A DNA stretch of 64,000 bases from an uncultured Alistipes sp. (GTDB lineage Bacteria > Bacteroidota > Bacteroidia > Bacteroidales > Rikenellaceae): assembly GCA_905213895.1 (NCBI GenBank), contig CAJMKE010000011.1, positions 1 to 64,000 of the forward strand, read 5' to 3'. Below the pieces are notes generated by a model, which saw only the letters and a program-made list of their open reading frames with translations, was not told the origin of the DNA and searched no databases. The number at the start of each line of letters is the position of its first letter. Within the stretch, counting starts at the first letter, position 1. Made by a program: the position numbers and the translations under genes. Shown here in pieces: positions 24,358 through 31,871 of this stretch.

Positions 24358-25473
24358 ATGAAATTCCGTAGACGCGTAAAAATTTTTCCGGGAGTAAAAT
24401 TGAATATTAGCAAGTCTGGTATAAGTACATCTATTGGCGTCCGTGGCGCAAGTGTTACTTTGGGTGCAAAAGGGGTATATTTCAATTACGGAATCCCTGG
24501 TACGGGGATATATGATAGAGTAAAACTTAGTCCCAAACCTAATTTTGATTATATTAAAGTCGAAAATTTTCATATGAATGGTAATCAATTTATTCTAGAT
24601 TATCAGCCGGTGGAAATAAAATCTCAAGATATAGAAAATTTAACCTCTACTAATTTAAGCGAACTACAAGATATCCTTCAAAAATGTTATCAAGAACGAA
24701 TAGAGATTAAATCAGAAATATGTTCACTAAAAACAAAGATTTTTATTTTTTATGCTTTGAATATCATTTCTAAATTATGTATTATCGGCTTTTTTATCAA
24801 GAGGTTTGGTAATAGTTTAAAAGAGAAAAATAGATATTTGGTAGAATTAAATAAAGATCTGGACCATTGTTTTGTTGATATAGATATTTCGTTAGAAAAT
24901 TCGGTTAAGTCCGAATACAATAATTTATGTAATGGATTCAATAACCTATGTGATAGTTGTAAAATATGGAGTGTAAGTTCATTCTATAATATTGATCGAG
25001 TAAGAGAACGTACTGCATTTGGTATGGCTATAAATAAGGAATGGGCTGAGTTTTCTGTCAATAAATCATTAGATATTATTAAATCCTCATTTAACCCGCT
25101 GGTAATATCAAATTTTAGGATATCTATATTTATATATCCATCTTTTGTATTGGTCCTTGATATGTCTAAAAAATTTAGTATTATTGAATTTAATGATATT
25201 AAATTATGTTTCTCAGAAGTTCGTTTTGTAGAGACAGAACAAGTTCCAGAAGATTCGAAAATATTATATTATGCTTGGTCTAAATCTAATAAAGATGGAT
25301 CTCCCGATTTAAGATTTAAAAACAACTATCAAATTCCAGTTTGCCAATATGGAAGAATCGATTTATGGAGTGAAAGGGGATTGAACGAATCGTTTCAAAT
25401 TAGTAATTACTATAACGCAAAACGGTTCGCAGAATATTTCAATTCTTATAGTAAGAAAATATCAGTAAAATAG
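24358..25473 (+). CDS. DUF4236 domain protein in an AT-rich insert
   Basis: A 371-residue protein whose N-terminus is a clear DUF4236 domain: MKFRRRVKIFPGVKLNISK, GISTSIGVRGASVTLG, KGVYFNYGIPGTGIYDR (about 1-58). The rest is not recognised: one hydrophobic segment (about 130-148, IFYALNIISKLCIIGFFI), a helical part, and a C-terminal beta-rich part that could bind or process something. DUF4236 is common in short accessory proteins near mobile and defence genes, but its function is unknown. Codon use is strikingly AT-rich compared with the genes on both sides, and the gene is boxed in by tRNA-Asp and tRNA-Gly, pointing to horizontal gain. No integrase or partner gene is present. Confidence 0.8.
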   Translation: MKFRRRVKIFPGVKLNISKSGISTSIGVRGASVTLGAKGVYFNYGIPGTGIYDRVKLSPKPNFDYIKVENFHMNGNQFILDYQPVEIKSQDIENLTSTNLSELQDILQKCYQERIEIKSEICSLKTKIFIFYALNIISKLCIIGFFIKRFGNSLKEKNRYLVELNKDLDHCFVDIDISLENSVKSEYNNLCNGFNNLCDSCKIWSVSSFYNIDRVRERTAFGMAINKEWAEFSVNKSLDIIKSSFNPLVISNFRISIFIYPSFVLVLDMSKKFSIIEFNDIKLCFSEVRFVETEQVPEDSKILYYAWSKSNKDGSPDLRFKNNYQIPVCQYGRIDLWSERGLNESFQISNYYNAKRFAEYFNSYSKKISVK

Positions 25474-25484
25474 GTATAACTTTG

Positions 25485-25556
25485 AGCGGGAAACGGGGTT
25501 CGAACCCGCGACCCTCGGCTTGGGAAGCCGATGCTCTACCACTGAGCTACTCCCGC
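25485..25556 (-). tRNA. tRNA-Gly(CCC)
   Basis: A 72-nt tRNA on the minus strand: acceptor GCGGGAG/TTCCCGC, discriminator T, D-arm TAGCTCAGTGGTAGA, anticodon stem TCGGC/GCCGA with loop TTCCCAA (anticodon CCC), T-arm GCGGG-TTCGAAC-CCCGT. Its 3' end is 11 bp from the stop codon of the convergent DUF4236 gene. Confidence 0.95.
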
Positions 25557-25604
25557 ACACTTATTCGTTCGATTCCGTGCATTGCAATCCGTATCCGAAC
25601 GATG

Positions 25605-25612
25605 CAAAATTA
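25605..25612 (-). promoter_or_regulatory. -7 element of tRNA-Gly
   Basis: TAATTTTG on the minus strand, about 48 bp ahead of the tRNA. A possible TTTG lies 22 bp upstream, a little far. Confidence 0.55.
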
Positions 25613-25654
25613 CAAAAAATCCGTTTACATAACCACAAAACGGCACAATTTCGT

Positions 25655-27445
25655 TTAATCCATTTTCAAAACCGCGAGGAATGCCGATTGCGGAACCTGC
25701 ACAGAACCTATCTGGCGCATTCGTTTCTTGCCGGCTTTCTGCTTTTCGAGGAGTTTGCGCTTACGCGAAATATCGCCTCCGTAGCACTTCGCGGTAACGT
25801 CCTTGCGCACCGCCTTGACGGTTTCGCGGGCGATGATTTTCGAGCCGATTGCCGCCTGAATCGCGATGTCGAACTGCTGGCGCGGAATCAGTTCTTTCAG
25901 TTTCTCGCACATCTTGCGACCGAAATCGTAGGCATGGTCGGCGTAAATCAGCGACGACAACGCATCGACTGGTTCGCCGTTGAGCAGAATGTCGAGTTTC
26001 GCGAGTTTGCTCTGCTCGTATCCCGTGCGGTGATAGTCGAACGAGGCGTAGCCCTTGGATATGCTTTTGAGTTTGTCGTAAAAATCGAATACGATTTCCG
26101 ACAGCGGCATTTCGAAATTGACCTCCACGCGGTCTTGCGTGATGTAGGTCTGATTTTTCATCACGCCGCGTTTGTCGATGCACAGTTTCAGTACGTTACC
26201 CAGAAAATCAGTCTTGGTGATAATCTGCGCGAGAATGTACGGCTCCTCGATTTTGGCGATTCGCGTGATTTCGGGCAGTCCCGACGGGTTGTGTACCTCG
26301 ACCGTGTCGCCAGAGGTGGTCGTGATTCGGTACGAAACGTTCGGCACGGTCGTGATGACGTCCATGTCGAATTCGCGGTAGAGCCGCTCCTGTATGATTT
26401 CCATGTGGAGCAGTCCGAGGAATCCGCAGCGGAAACCGAATCCGAGTGCAAGCGAACTTTCGGGCTCGAACGTGAGCGACGCGTCGTTGAGTTGCAGTTT
26501 TTCGAGCGATGCGCGCAAATCCTCGTACTGGTCGGCTTCGACGGGATAGACACCAGCGAAGACCATAGGTTTCACATCCTCGAATCCGGCAATCGCCTCC
26601 TTGCACGGTGTTGCGACGGAGGTAATCGTATCGCCGACCTTTACGTCGCGCGAATTCTTGATGCCGGAGCAGATGTAGCCCACGTCGCCGGCGCAGATTT
26701 CGTCGCGCGGCGAAAGTTTGAGTTTGAGAACTCCGACCTCGTCGGCGTCGTATTCGCTGCCGGTGTTGAAGAACTTCACCATCTCGCCCTTGCGGATTTT
26801 GCCGTTGAAGACGCGGAAATACGCGATTACACCGCGGAACGGATTGAATACAGAGTCGAAAATCAGAGCCTGCAACGGCGCGTTGTCGTCGCCTTTCGGG
26901 GCGGGAATACGGCTTACTATCGCTTCGAGAACCTCTTCCACTCCCGCACCGGTTTTGCCCGATGCGCAGAGAATGTCGTCGTGTTCGCAGCCGAGCAAAT
27001 CGACGACTTGGTCTTTCACCTCGTCGACCATTGCGGATTCCATGTCGATTTTGTTCAGCACAGGAATGATTTCCAAATCGTTGCCCAATGCGAGATAGAG
27101 ATTCGATATGGTTTGCGCCTGAATGCCCTGCGTGGCATCGACTACGAGCAATGCGCCCTCGCACGAGGCTATCGCCCGCGAAACCTCGTAGGAGAAATCG
27201 ACGTGTCCCGGAGTGTCGATAAGATTGAGCGTATATTTTTCGCCGTTTTTGGCGGTATATTCCATCTGGATGGCATGGCTCTTTATGGTAATGCCCTTTT
27301 CACGTTCCAAATCCATGTCGTCGAGTACCTGCGCCTGCATCTCACGCTGGTTGAGCGTGTGTGTCATTTCGAGCAGACGGTCGGCGAGCGTCGATTTGCC
27401 GTGGTCTATGTGCGCTATGATACAGAAATTCCTAATGTTTTTCAT
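25655..27445 (-). CDS. lepA: Elongation factor 4 (LepA)
   Basis: A 596-residue translational GTPase that acts on ribosomes in stalled or early-assembly states. Start MKNIRNFCIIAHIDHGKSTL contains the P-loop (AHIDHGKST); switch II LIDTPGHVDF, NKID in VLNKIDMES, and the LepA C-terminal domain (FDYHRTGYEQSKLAKLDILLNG and the KRKLLEKQKAGKKRMRQIG stretch) complete the family. The longer open frame to 27475 adds non-conserved residues. A -7-like TATCTTCG is at 27453-27460, close to the start. A 5-residue C-terminal tail after AFLAVLKMD is not needed. Standard length. Confidence 0.97.
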   Translation of the reverse strand: MKNIRNFCIIAHIDHGKSTLADRLLEMTHTLNQREMQAQVLDDMDLEREKGITIKSHAIQMEYTAKNGEKYTLNLIDTPGHVDFSYEVSRAIASCEGALLVVDATQGIQAQTISNLYLALGNDLEIIPVLNKIDMESAMVDEVKDQVVDLLGCEHDDILCASGKTGAGVEEVLEAIVSRIPAPKGDDNAPLQALIFDSVFNPFRGVIAYFRVFNGKIRKGEMVKFFNTGSEYDADEVGVLKLKLSPRDEICAGDVGYICSGIKNSRDVKVGDTITSVATPCKEAIAGFEDVKPMVFAGVYPVEADQYEDLRASLEKLQLNDASLTFEPESSLALGFGFRCGFLGLLHMEIIQERLYREFDMDVITTVPNVSYRITTTSGDTVEVHNPSGLPEITRIAKIEEPYILAQIITKTDFLGNVLKLCIDKRGVMKNQTYITQDRVEVNFEMPLSEIVFDFYDKLKSISKGYASFDYHRTGYEQSKLAKLDILLNGEPVDALSSLIYADHAYDFGRKMCEKLKELIPRQQFDIAIQAAIGSKIIARETVKAVRKDVTAKCYGGDISRKRKLLEKQKAGKKRMRQIGSVQVPQSAFLAVLKMD

Positions 27446-27522
27446 GATGCCGCGAAGATAATAAAAAAAATGCAAATACGAATGATTCGGTTGGTCGTGT
27501 TATGTCGGCAGCGTTGATTTCG

Positions 27523-28383
27523 CTAACAAACGAGCAAATCGGCGATTACGAACGCGGCGAGAGTAAGGCTTGCCAGTCCGTTAAGCGTTCCGAACGCGAT
27601 GCCGATATTTTTTTGCCGCGACGGGGTTACGAGGATATGCTCCAATGCGATTATCGCACAGAAAATCGCCACCCCGACCCACAAAACCGGAGTCTGAGGG
27701 CAATACGAGGCGAATGCTACGAGCGAAACAATGCTGACTGCGTGCAGTGCGATGCTTATATAGAGCGATGTCGCGGTCGAGAATCTGGCGGGTATCGAAT
27801 GCAGACCGTTCGCGCGGTCGAAATCGGCGTCCTGCAATGCGTATATTATGTCGAACCCTCCGCACCATGTCATTACGAGCAGCGACAGAATGCAGGGCGC
27901 GAGCGTCAGAGTTCCGGTTGCGGCGATGTATGCTCCGGCGGGTGCGATGCCGAGCGACAGACCCAGTACCAGGTGGGCGAGCGATGTGAATCGTTTGCAG
28001 TAACTGTAAAACATTGCAACAGCCAATGCGACAGGCGATAAAGCGGCGGTAAGTAAATTGATGCTCGAAGCGGTTGCGATGAACAGTACGGCATTTGCGA
28101 CGACGAAAATCATCGCCCCTTTCGGCGATATTCTGCCTGCGGGGATTTCGCGTCCGGCAGTGCGCGGATTCCGTCCGTCGATGCGCCGGTCCGCCCAGCG
28201 GTTGAAGCCCATTGCAACGTTGCGGGCGAAGACCATGCACAATATCACCTGTACGAGCAGCAGCCACGAAAAACGTGCGTCGGTAGTCGTAATCGCGAAT
28301 GTAAATGCGATAAGCGCGAACGGTAATGCGAAAACCGTGTGGGCGAACTTGACAAGCCCGAAATAATCTTTGATACTGCTCAT
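27523..28383 (-). CDS. UbiA-family prenyltransferase
   Basis: A 286-residue membrane enzyme that moves a polyprenyl chain to an aromatic acceptor. About eight hydrophobic helices; first Asp-rich motif in GFNRWADRRIDGRNPRTAGR (about 58-77) and second in FDIIYALQDADFDRANGLHS (about 175-194), which bind the prenyl diphosphate through magnesium. It matches the group annotated as putative 4-hydroxybenzoate polyprenyltransferase, which in organisms lacking ubiquinone is usually a menaquinone-pathway enzyme (MqnP in the futalosine route). No other menaquinone gene is in view, so the acceptor is open. A promoter-like TAATTTTG is at 28407-28414. Confidence 0.88.
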   Translation of the reverse strand: MSSIKDYFGLVKFAHTVFALPFALIAFTFAITTTDARFSWLLLVQVILCMVFARNVAMGFNRWADRRIDGRNPRTAGREIPAGRISPKGAMIFVVANAVLFIATASSINLLTAALSPVALAVAMFYSYCKRFTSLAHLVLGLSLGIAPAGAYIAATGTLTLAPCILSLLVMTWCGGFDIIYALQDADFDRANGLHSIPARFSTATSLYISIALHAVSIVSLVAFASYCPQTPVLWVGVAIFCAIIALEHILVTPSRQKNIGIAFGTLNGLASLTLAAFVIADLLVC

Positions 28384-28433
28384 GACGAATCCTAAAAAAT
28401 ACGCGGCAAAATTAGTCATTAATTGCAAATAAC

Positions 28434-28463
28434 AAAAGGCATTCCGTCGAGGAAATGCCTTTT
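28434..28463 (-). terminator. Terminator after the small lipoprotein gene
   Basis: On the minus strand AAAAGGCATT pairs with AATGCCTTTT around a 10-nt loop, with TTTTG following. Confidence 0.7.
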
Positions 28464-28483
28464 GCGGAGGTGATGTGTCGTCG

Positions 28484-28852
28484 TTATTCCGTGAACTCGA
28501 TGATTTGTCCCGTTGCTACCACTCTTATTTCGGCGTAGAACGGACGGAATCCGTGGGTGTATTTCTTCGTGTTGATATTGACGATAGTCTGCGCGCCGGT
28601 GAGATTGGCGTTTTTGTACATTTCGGATACGGCATTGGCTTCTATCGCCTTTTTGGAGCAGCCTCCGATTCCGAGAATCTTCGTGGACAGCGACTCTCCG
28701 TAGGCAGGACCGACCACACGGAAATTCTTCTGCGTAAGAACGACCTGTGTCTGCGATTGGTGCAGATTCTTCGCAAGATAAGTGGACTGACTGCATCCCG
28801 TGAATGCCGCCACTGCGGCGAGCATCGCGATGAATTTGATTGCTTTCTTCAT
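28484..28852 (-). CDS. Small lipoprotein (DUF6567-like)
   Basis: A 122-residue lipoprotein; signal peptide with lipobox Cys20 (AAFTGC). The mature part has VVLTQKNFRVVG, ESLSTKILGIGG and TGAQTIVNINTKKYTHG, which match small Bacteroidales lipoproteins annotated as DUF6567 (the family number is from memory). The central GIGG with a nearby Cys may be a turn rather than a catalytic site. It is flanked upstream by the candidate structured RNA and ended by its own terminator. No function is known. Confidence 0.65.
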   Translation of the reverse strand: MKKAIKFIAMLAAVAAFTGCSQSTYLAKNLHQSQTQVVLTQKNFRVVGPAYGESLSTKILGIGGCSKKAIEANAVSEMYKNANLTGAQTIVNINTKKYTHGFRPFYAEIRVVATGQIIEFTE

Positions 28853-28934
28853 TTTTATTAAAAGTTGTTGCCGTGCGACCCCTCTGCGGCGGGATTAACA
28901 AAAATGAAAGTGTGGAGCCGAAATTCGTTTATCT

Positions 28935-29103
28935 GTTAGAAGGTTGTGGTAGAACCCAAGCAAAAATAAACGACGCGATACCCCACACCTGAATAGATAT
29001 GGGGTATTTGGAGTACAAAGATTGTACTCCATCCATAATCTAAACAAGAAATGAGCGTTGTTCGTCTATCCTTTTGCTTTTGAAAACTACCACATTTTCT
29101 AAC
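28935..29103 (-). ncRNA. Candidate structured RNA, 6S-like or Bacteroidales-1-like long hairpin
   Basis: A 169-nt imperfect palindrome in a 480-bp gap without a gene. The ends GTTAGAA...TTCTAAC, then TGTGGTAG/CTACCACA, CAAAAGCAAAA/TTTTGC-TTG and ACGA/TCGT pair with small internal loops between them; the centre carries two further hairpins, ATACCCCA/TGGGGTAT (28978-29007) and GGAGTACAA/TTGTACTCC (29010-29030). Size and shape recall 6S RNA. On the minus strand a -7-like TATCCTTG ends at 29103, exactly at the foot of the stem, so I favour that strand. There is no clear T-run at the other end. Strand and identity are inference. Confidence 0.5.
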
Positions 29104-29266
29104 AAGGATAAGTGCGAAAAACACTTTCTTAAAAATATGTCCGACGATTCACAGGAATCGTCAAGACAAAGGTATGAAAGATTTTTCGTTGAGCAACACT
29201 CACGGCGCAAATTTCGGAAATATTTCGGAATCTTTCGGAGATGCCAGTGTATTTTGAAGATTTAGT
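29104..29266. other. Intergenic stretch ahead of the pheT promoter
   Basis: Rest of the 28853-29335 gap. It has one short hairpin (GACGATTC/GAATCGTC at 29144-29163) that on the minus strand is followed by a T tract, and a 63-residue open frame that does not look coding. I see nothing else here. Confidence 0.5.
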
Positions 29267-29297
29267 TTTGTGCTTTGTCGTAAAATTTCTAATTTTG
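29267..29297 (+). promoter_or_regulatory. Promoter of pheT
   Basis: TTTG (29267-29270), 19-bp spacer, TAATTTTG (29290-29297), 38 bp before the start codon. Confidence 0.7.
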
Positions 29298-29335
29298 CAG
29301 ATTATAGATAAAGGAACAAATAAAAACTCGAAAAT

Positions 29336-31801
29336 ATGAATATTTCTTTCAACTGGTTGAAGAATTATGTCGATACCAATCTTTCGGCTGAACAGATTGC
29401 GGAAATCCTTACCGACATCGGACTTGAAGTGGAGGGCTTCGAGAAGGTGGAGACCATTCGCGGCGGACTTGCCGGCGTAGTGGTCGGAGAAGTCAAAACG
29501 TGCGTGGAGCATCCGGATTCGGACCACCTGCACATTACGACGGTGGATGTCGGTGCGGCTGAACCGTTGCAGATAGTTTGCGGTGCGGCGAATTGTCGTG
29601 CCGGACTTAAAGTGATGTGCGCGACGGTAGGCAGCGTACTCTATCCTAACGGCGGCGACGAGGAGTTTAAAATCAAGCGCAGCAAGATTCGCGGCGTGGA
29701 GTCGCTCGGAATGCTTTGCGCCGAAGATGAATTGGGCATAGGTTGCGACCATGCGGGAATTATCGAGTTGCCGGCGGATGCCGTTGTAGGTACTCCGGCG
29801 AAAGAGTATTACAATATAAAGGACGACTACCTTATTGCGATAGGACTTACGCCGAACCGTATCGATGCGGCGTCGCATATCGGCGTCGCCCGTGATTTGG
29901 TCGCATATCTTCGCAGCCGCGGGGAGAATGCGGAGTTGAAGTTGCCGGACGTCAGCGGATTCGCGACGGACAATCACGACCTCGAAATCGGTGTCTGCGT
30001 AGAGAATACCGTTGCATGTCCGCGTTATGCCGGAATAACGGTAACGGGCTGCAAAATCGCATCGTCGCCGGAGTGGATGCAGAACTATCTGCGTGCGGCA
30101 GGCATAAATCCCAAAAACAATCTGGTAGATATTACCAATTTCATACTTTTCGAACTCGGGCAGCCGCTGCACGCATTCGATGCTGCGAAAATCGACGGCA
30201 AAGAAATCGTCGTCAAGTGCTGTGAGGCGGGAACTCCGTTCGTTACTCTCGACGGCGTCGAACGCAAACTCGACGGCGAAGACCTGATGATATGTTCGGC
30301 GACGAAACCGATGTGCATCGCCGGTGTGTTCGGCGGTCTCGAATCGGGTATCTCCGACACGACGACCGACGTATTTATCGAGAGCGCGTATTTCAATCCG
30401 GTTTCGGTGCGCAAGACTGCCAAACATTTCGGCTTGAATACCGATGCGTCGTTCCGTTTCGAGCGTGGCATCGACCCGAACATTCAGGTTTACGCACTCA
30501 AACGTGCGGCGATGCTGTTCAAGGAACTTGCCGGCGGCAAGATTTCGAGCGATATAATCGACGTATGCGCCGCTCCGGCAGAGGATTTCCGCTTCGATTT
30601 CTCGCTTGCCCGTGCAAAGGCACTTATCGGCAAGGATATTCCGGACGAAACGATACGCGGAATCATTGCGGCTCTCGACGTGAAAATCGAGGGCGAGAAA
30701 GACGGCATCCTGTCGGTCGCAGTTCCGCCGTACCGCGTCGATGTGCAGCGCGAAGCCGACTTGGTGGAGGACGTCTTGCGAATCTACGGATACAACAATG
30801 TGGAGATTCCGCTTCATGTGAACTCTACCCTTTCGTATGTTCAGAAGCCCGACCGTGTCCGTCTGACGAATATGGTTTCGGATTTCCTGACGGCGCGCGG
30901 ATTTACCGAAATCATGTCGAACTCGCTGACGAAAGCGTCGTATTACGAGAATCTGAAATCGTGCAAGGCGGAAAACTGCGTGCGCATCCTCAATCCGCTG
31001 AGTGCCGATTTGAACGTGATGCGTCAGACGCTGCTGTTCAATACGATGGAGGCGATACAACTCAATGCCAACCGTCGTAACGGCGATTTGTCGGTATACG
31101 AGTTCGGAAACTGCTATTTCTATAATGCGGCTGACGCATCCGAGGAGAAAGGCGCGCTTGCGGCGTACAGCGAAAATTACAGACTGGCTGTTGCCGTAAC
31201 CGGAATTTCCGTCTCGCAGTCGTGGAACAACAAGGCGCAGACGGCATCGTTCTATACCCTGCGTGCGACGGTCGAGCAGATACTCAAACGGTTCGGACTC
31301 GACATCTATTCGCTCAAATGCGAAACAGCCGATTGCGACCTGTTCGGCGATGCAATCGAAATCAGGATAAACAATAAGCCGTTAATCGTAATGGGTCAGG
31401 TGAAGGGCGGAATCTGCAAGTCGTTCGACTTGAAGCAGGATGTGTTCTTTGCGGAAATCGATTTCGATCTGCTTATGAAGGCGACGCGCAAGCACAAGAT
31501 TACGGTCGAGGAGTTGTCGAAATATCCGGAGGTCAAGCGCGATTTGGCACTGCTGCTCGACAAGTCGGTTTCGTTCTCGCAGTTGCGCGACATAGCGTTC
31601 GCGACCGAGCGCAAGTTGTTGAAGAGCGTCGCTCTGTTCGACGTTTACGAAGGCGACAAACTTCCGGAGGGCAAGAAGTCGTACGCATTGAGTTTCATTC
31701 TCGAAGACAAGAACCAGACGCTGAACGACAAGACCATCGAACGTGTCATGTCGTCGTTGCAGGCTGCATTCGAGAAACAGACTGGTGCGCAGATAAGATA
31801 A
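29336..31801 (+). CDS. pheT: Phenylalanyl-tRNA synthetase beta subunit
   Basis: An 821-residue subunit of the heterotetrameric enzyme that charges tRNA-Phe; pheS is not in the window. It starts MNISFNWLKNYVDTN and shows the tRNA-binding OB domain (about 40-150: HPDSDHLHITTVDVG), the B3/B4 editing domain (about 215-395: VDITNFILFELGQPLHAFD), the B5 domain (about 410-480), the inactive synthetase core and the C-terminal ferredoxin-like anticodon-binding domain (about 725-821: KYPEVKRDLALLLDKSV). Length is as usual. It has its own promoter and a strong terminator. Confidence 0.97.
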   Translation: MNISFNWLKNYVDTNLSAEQIAEILTDIGLEVEGFEKVETIRGGLAGVVVGEVKTCVEHPDSDHLHITTVDVGAAEPLQIVCGAANCRAGLKVMCATVGSVLYPNGGDEEFKIKRSKIRGVESLGMLCAEDELGIGCDHAGIIELPADAVVGTPAKEYYNIKDDYLIAIGLTPNRIDAASHIGVARDLVAYLRSRGENAELKLPDVSGFATDNHDLEIGVCVENTVACPRYAGITVTGCKIASSPEWMQNYLRAAGINPKNNLVDITNFILFELGQPLHAFDAAKIDGKEIVVKCCEAGTPFVTLDGVERKLDGEDLMICSATKPMCIAGVFGGLESGISDTTTDVFIESAYFNPVSVRKTAKHFGLNTDASFRFERGIDPNIQVYALKRAAMLFKELAGGKISSDIIDVCAAPAEDFRFDFSLARAKALIGKDIPDETIRGIIAALDVKIEGEKDGILSVAVPPYRVDVQREADLVEDVLRIYGYNNVEIPLHVNSTLSYVQKPDRVRLTNMVSDFLTARGFTEIMSNSLTKASYYENLKSCKAENCVRILNPLSADLNVMRQTLLFNTMEAIQLNANRRNGDLSVYEFGNCYFYNAADASEEKGALAAYSENYRLAVAVTGISVSQSWNNKAQTASFYTLRATVEQILKRFGLDIYSLKCETADCDLFGDAIEIRINNKPLIVMGQVKGGICKSFDLKQDVFFAEIDFDLLMKATRKHKITVEELSKYPEVKRDLALLLDKSVSFSQLRDIAFATERKLLKSVALFDVYEGDKLPEGKKSYALSFILEDKNQTLNDKTIERVMSSLQAAFEKQTGAQIR

Positions 31802-31822
31802 CGAGGTTTAATAGATATATGT

Positions 31823-31860
31823 AAAAAGTCCCGACCATATCGTCGGGACTTTTTCATTTT
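31823..31860 (+). terminator. Terminator after pheT
   Basis: AAAAAGTCCCGAC pairs with GTCGGGACTTTTT, followed by CATTTT. It can act in both directions between pheT and the convergent GH20 gene. Confidence 0.9.
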
Positions 31861-31871
31861 ACCAATTATCC

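Noticed and set aside
25485..25530. An att-site duplication of the tRNA-Gly 3' end at the far side of the DUF4236 gene
   Set aside because: I looked through 24066-24357 for a copy of the tRNA 3' segment and saw only the generic T-loop likeness in tRNA-Asp.
25520..27517. A 665-residue plus-strand open frame across lepA
   Set aside because: It is antisense to all of lepA, runs through tRNA-Gly, and has no signal, motif or promoter.
28935..29103. CRISPR or transposon-end reading of the inverted repeat
   Set aside because: There is one pair of arms with internal loops, no repeat-spacer periodicity, no transposase and no target-site duplication.
29074..29265. A 63-residue open frame downstream of the candidate RNA, and a 62-residue one across it on the minus strand
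   Set aside because: Composition is not protein-like, there is no start context and the second coincides with the paired arms of the hairpin.
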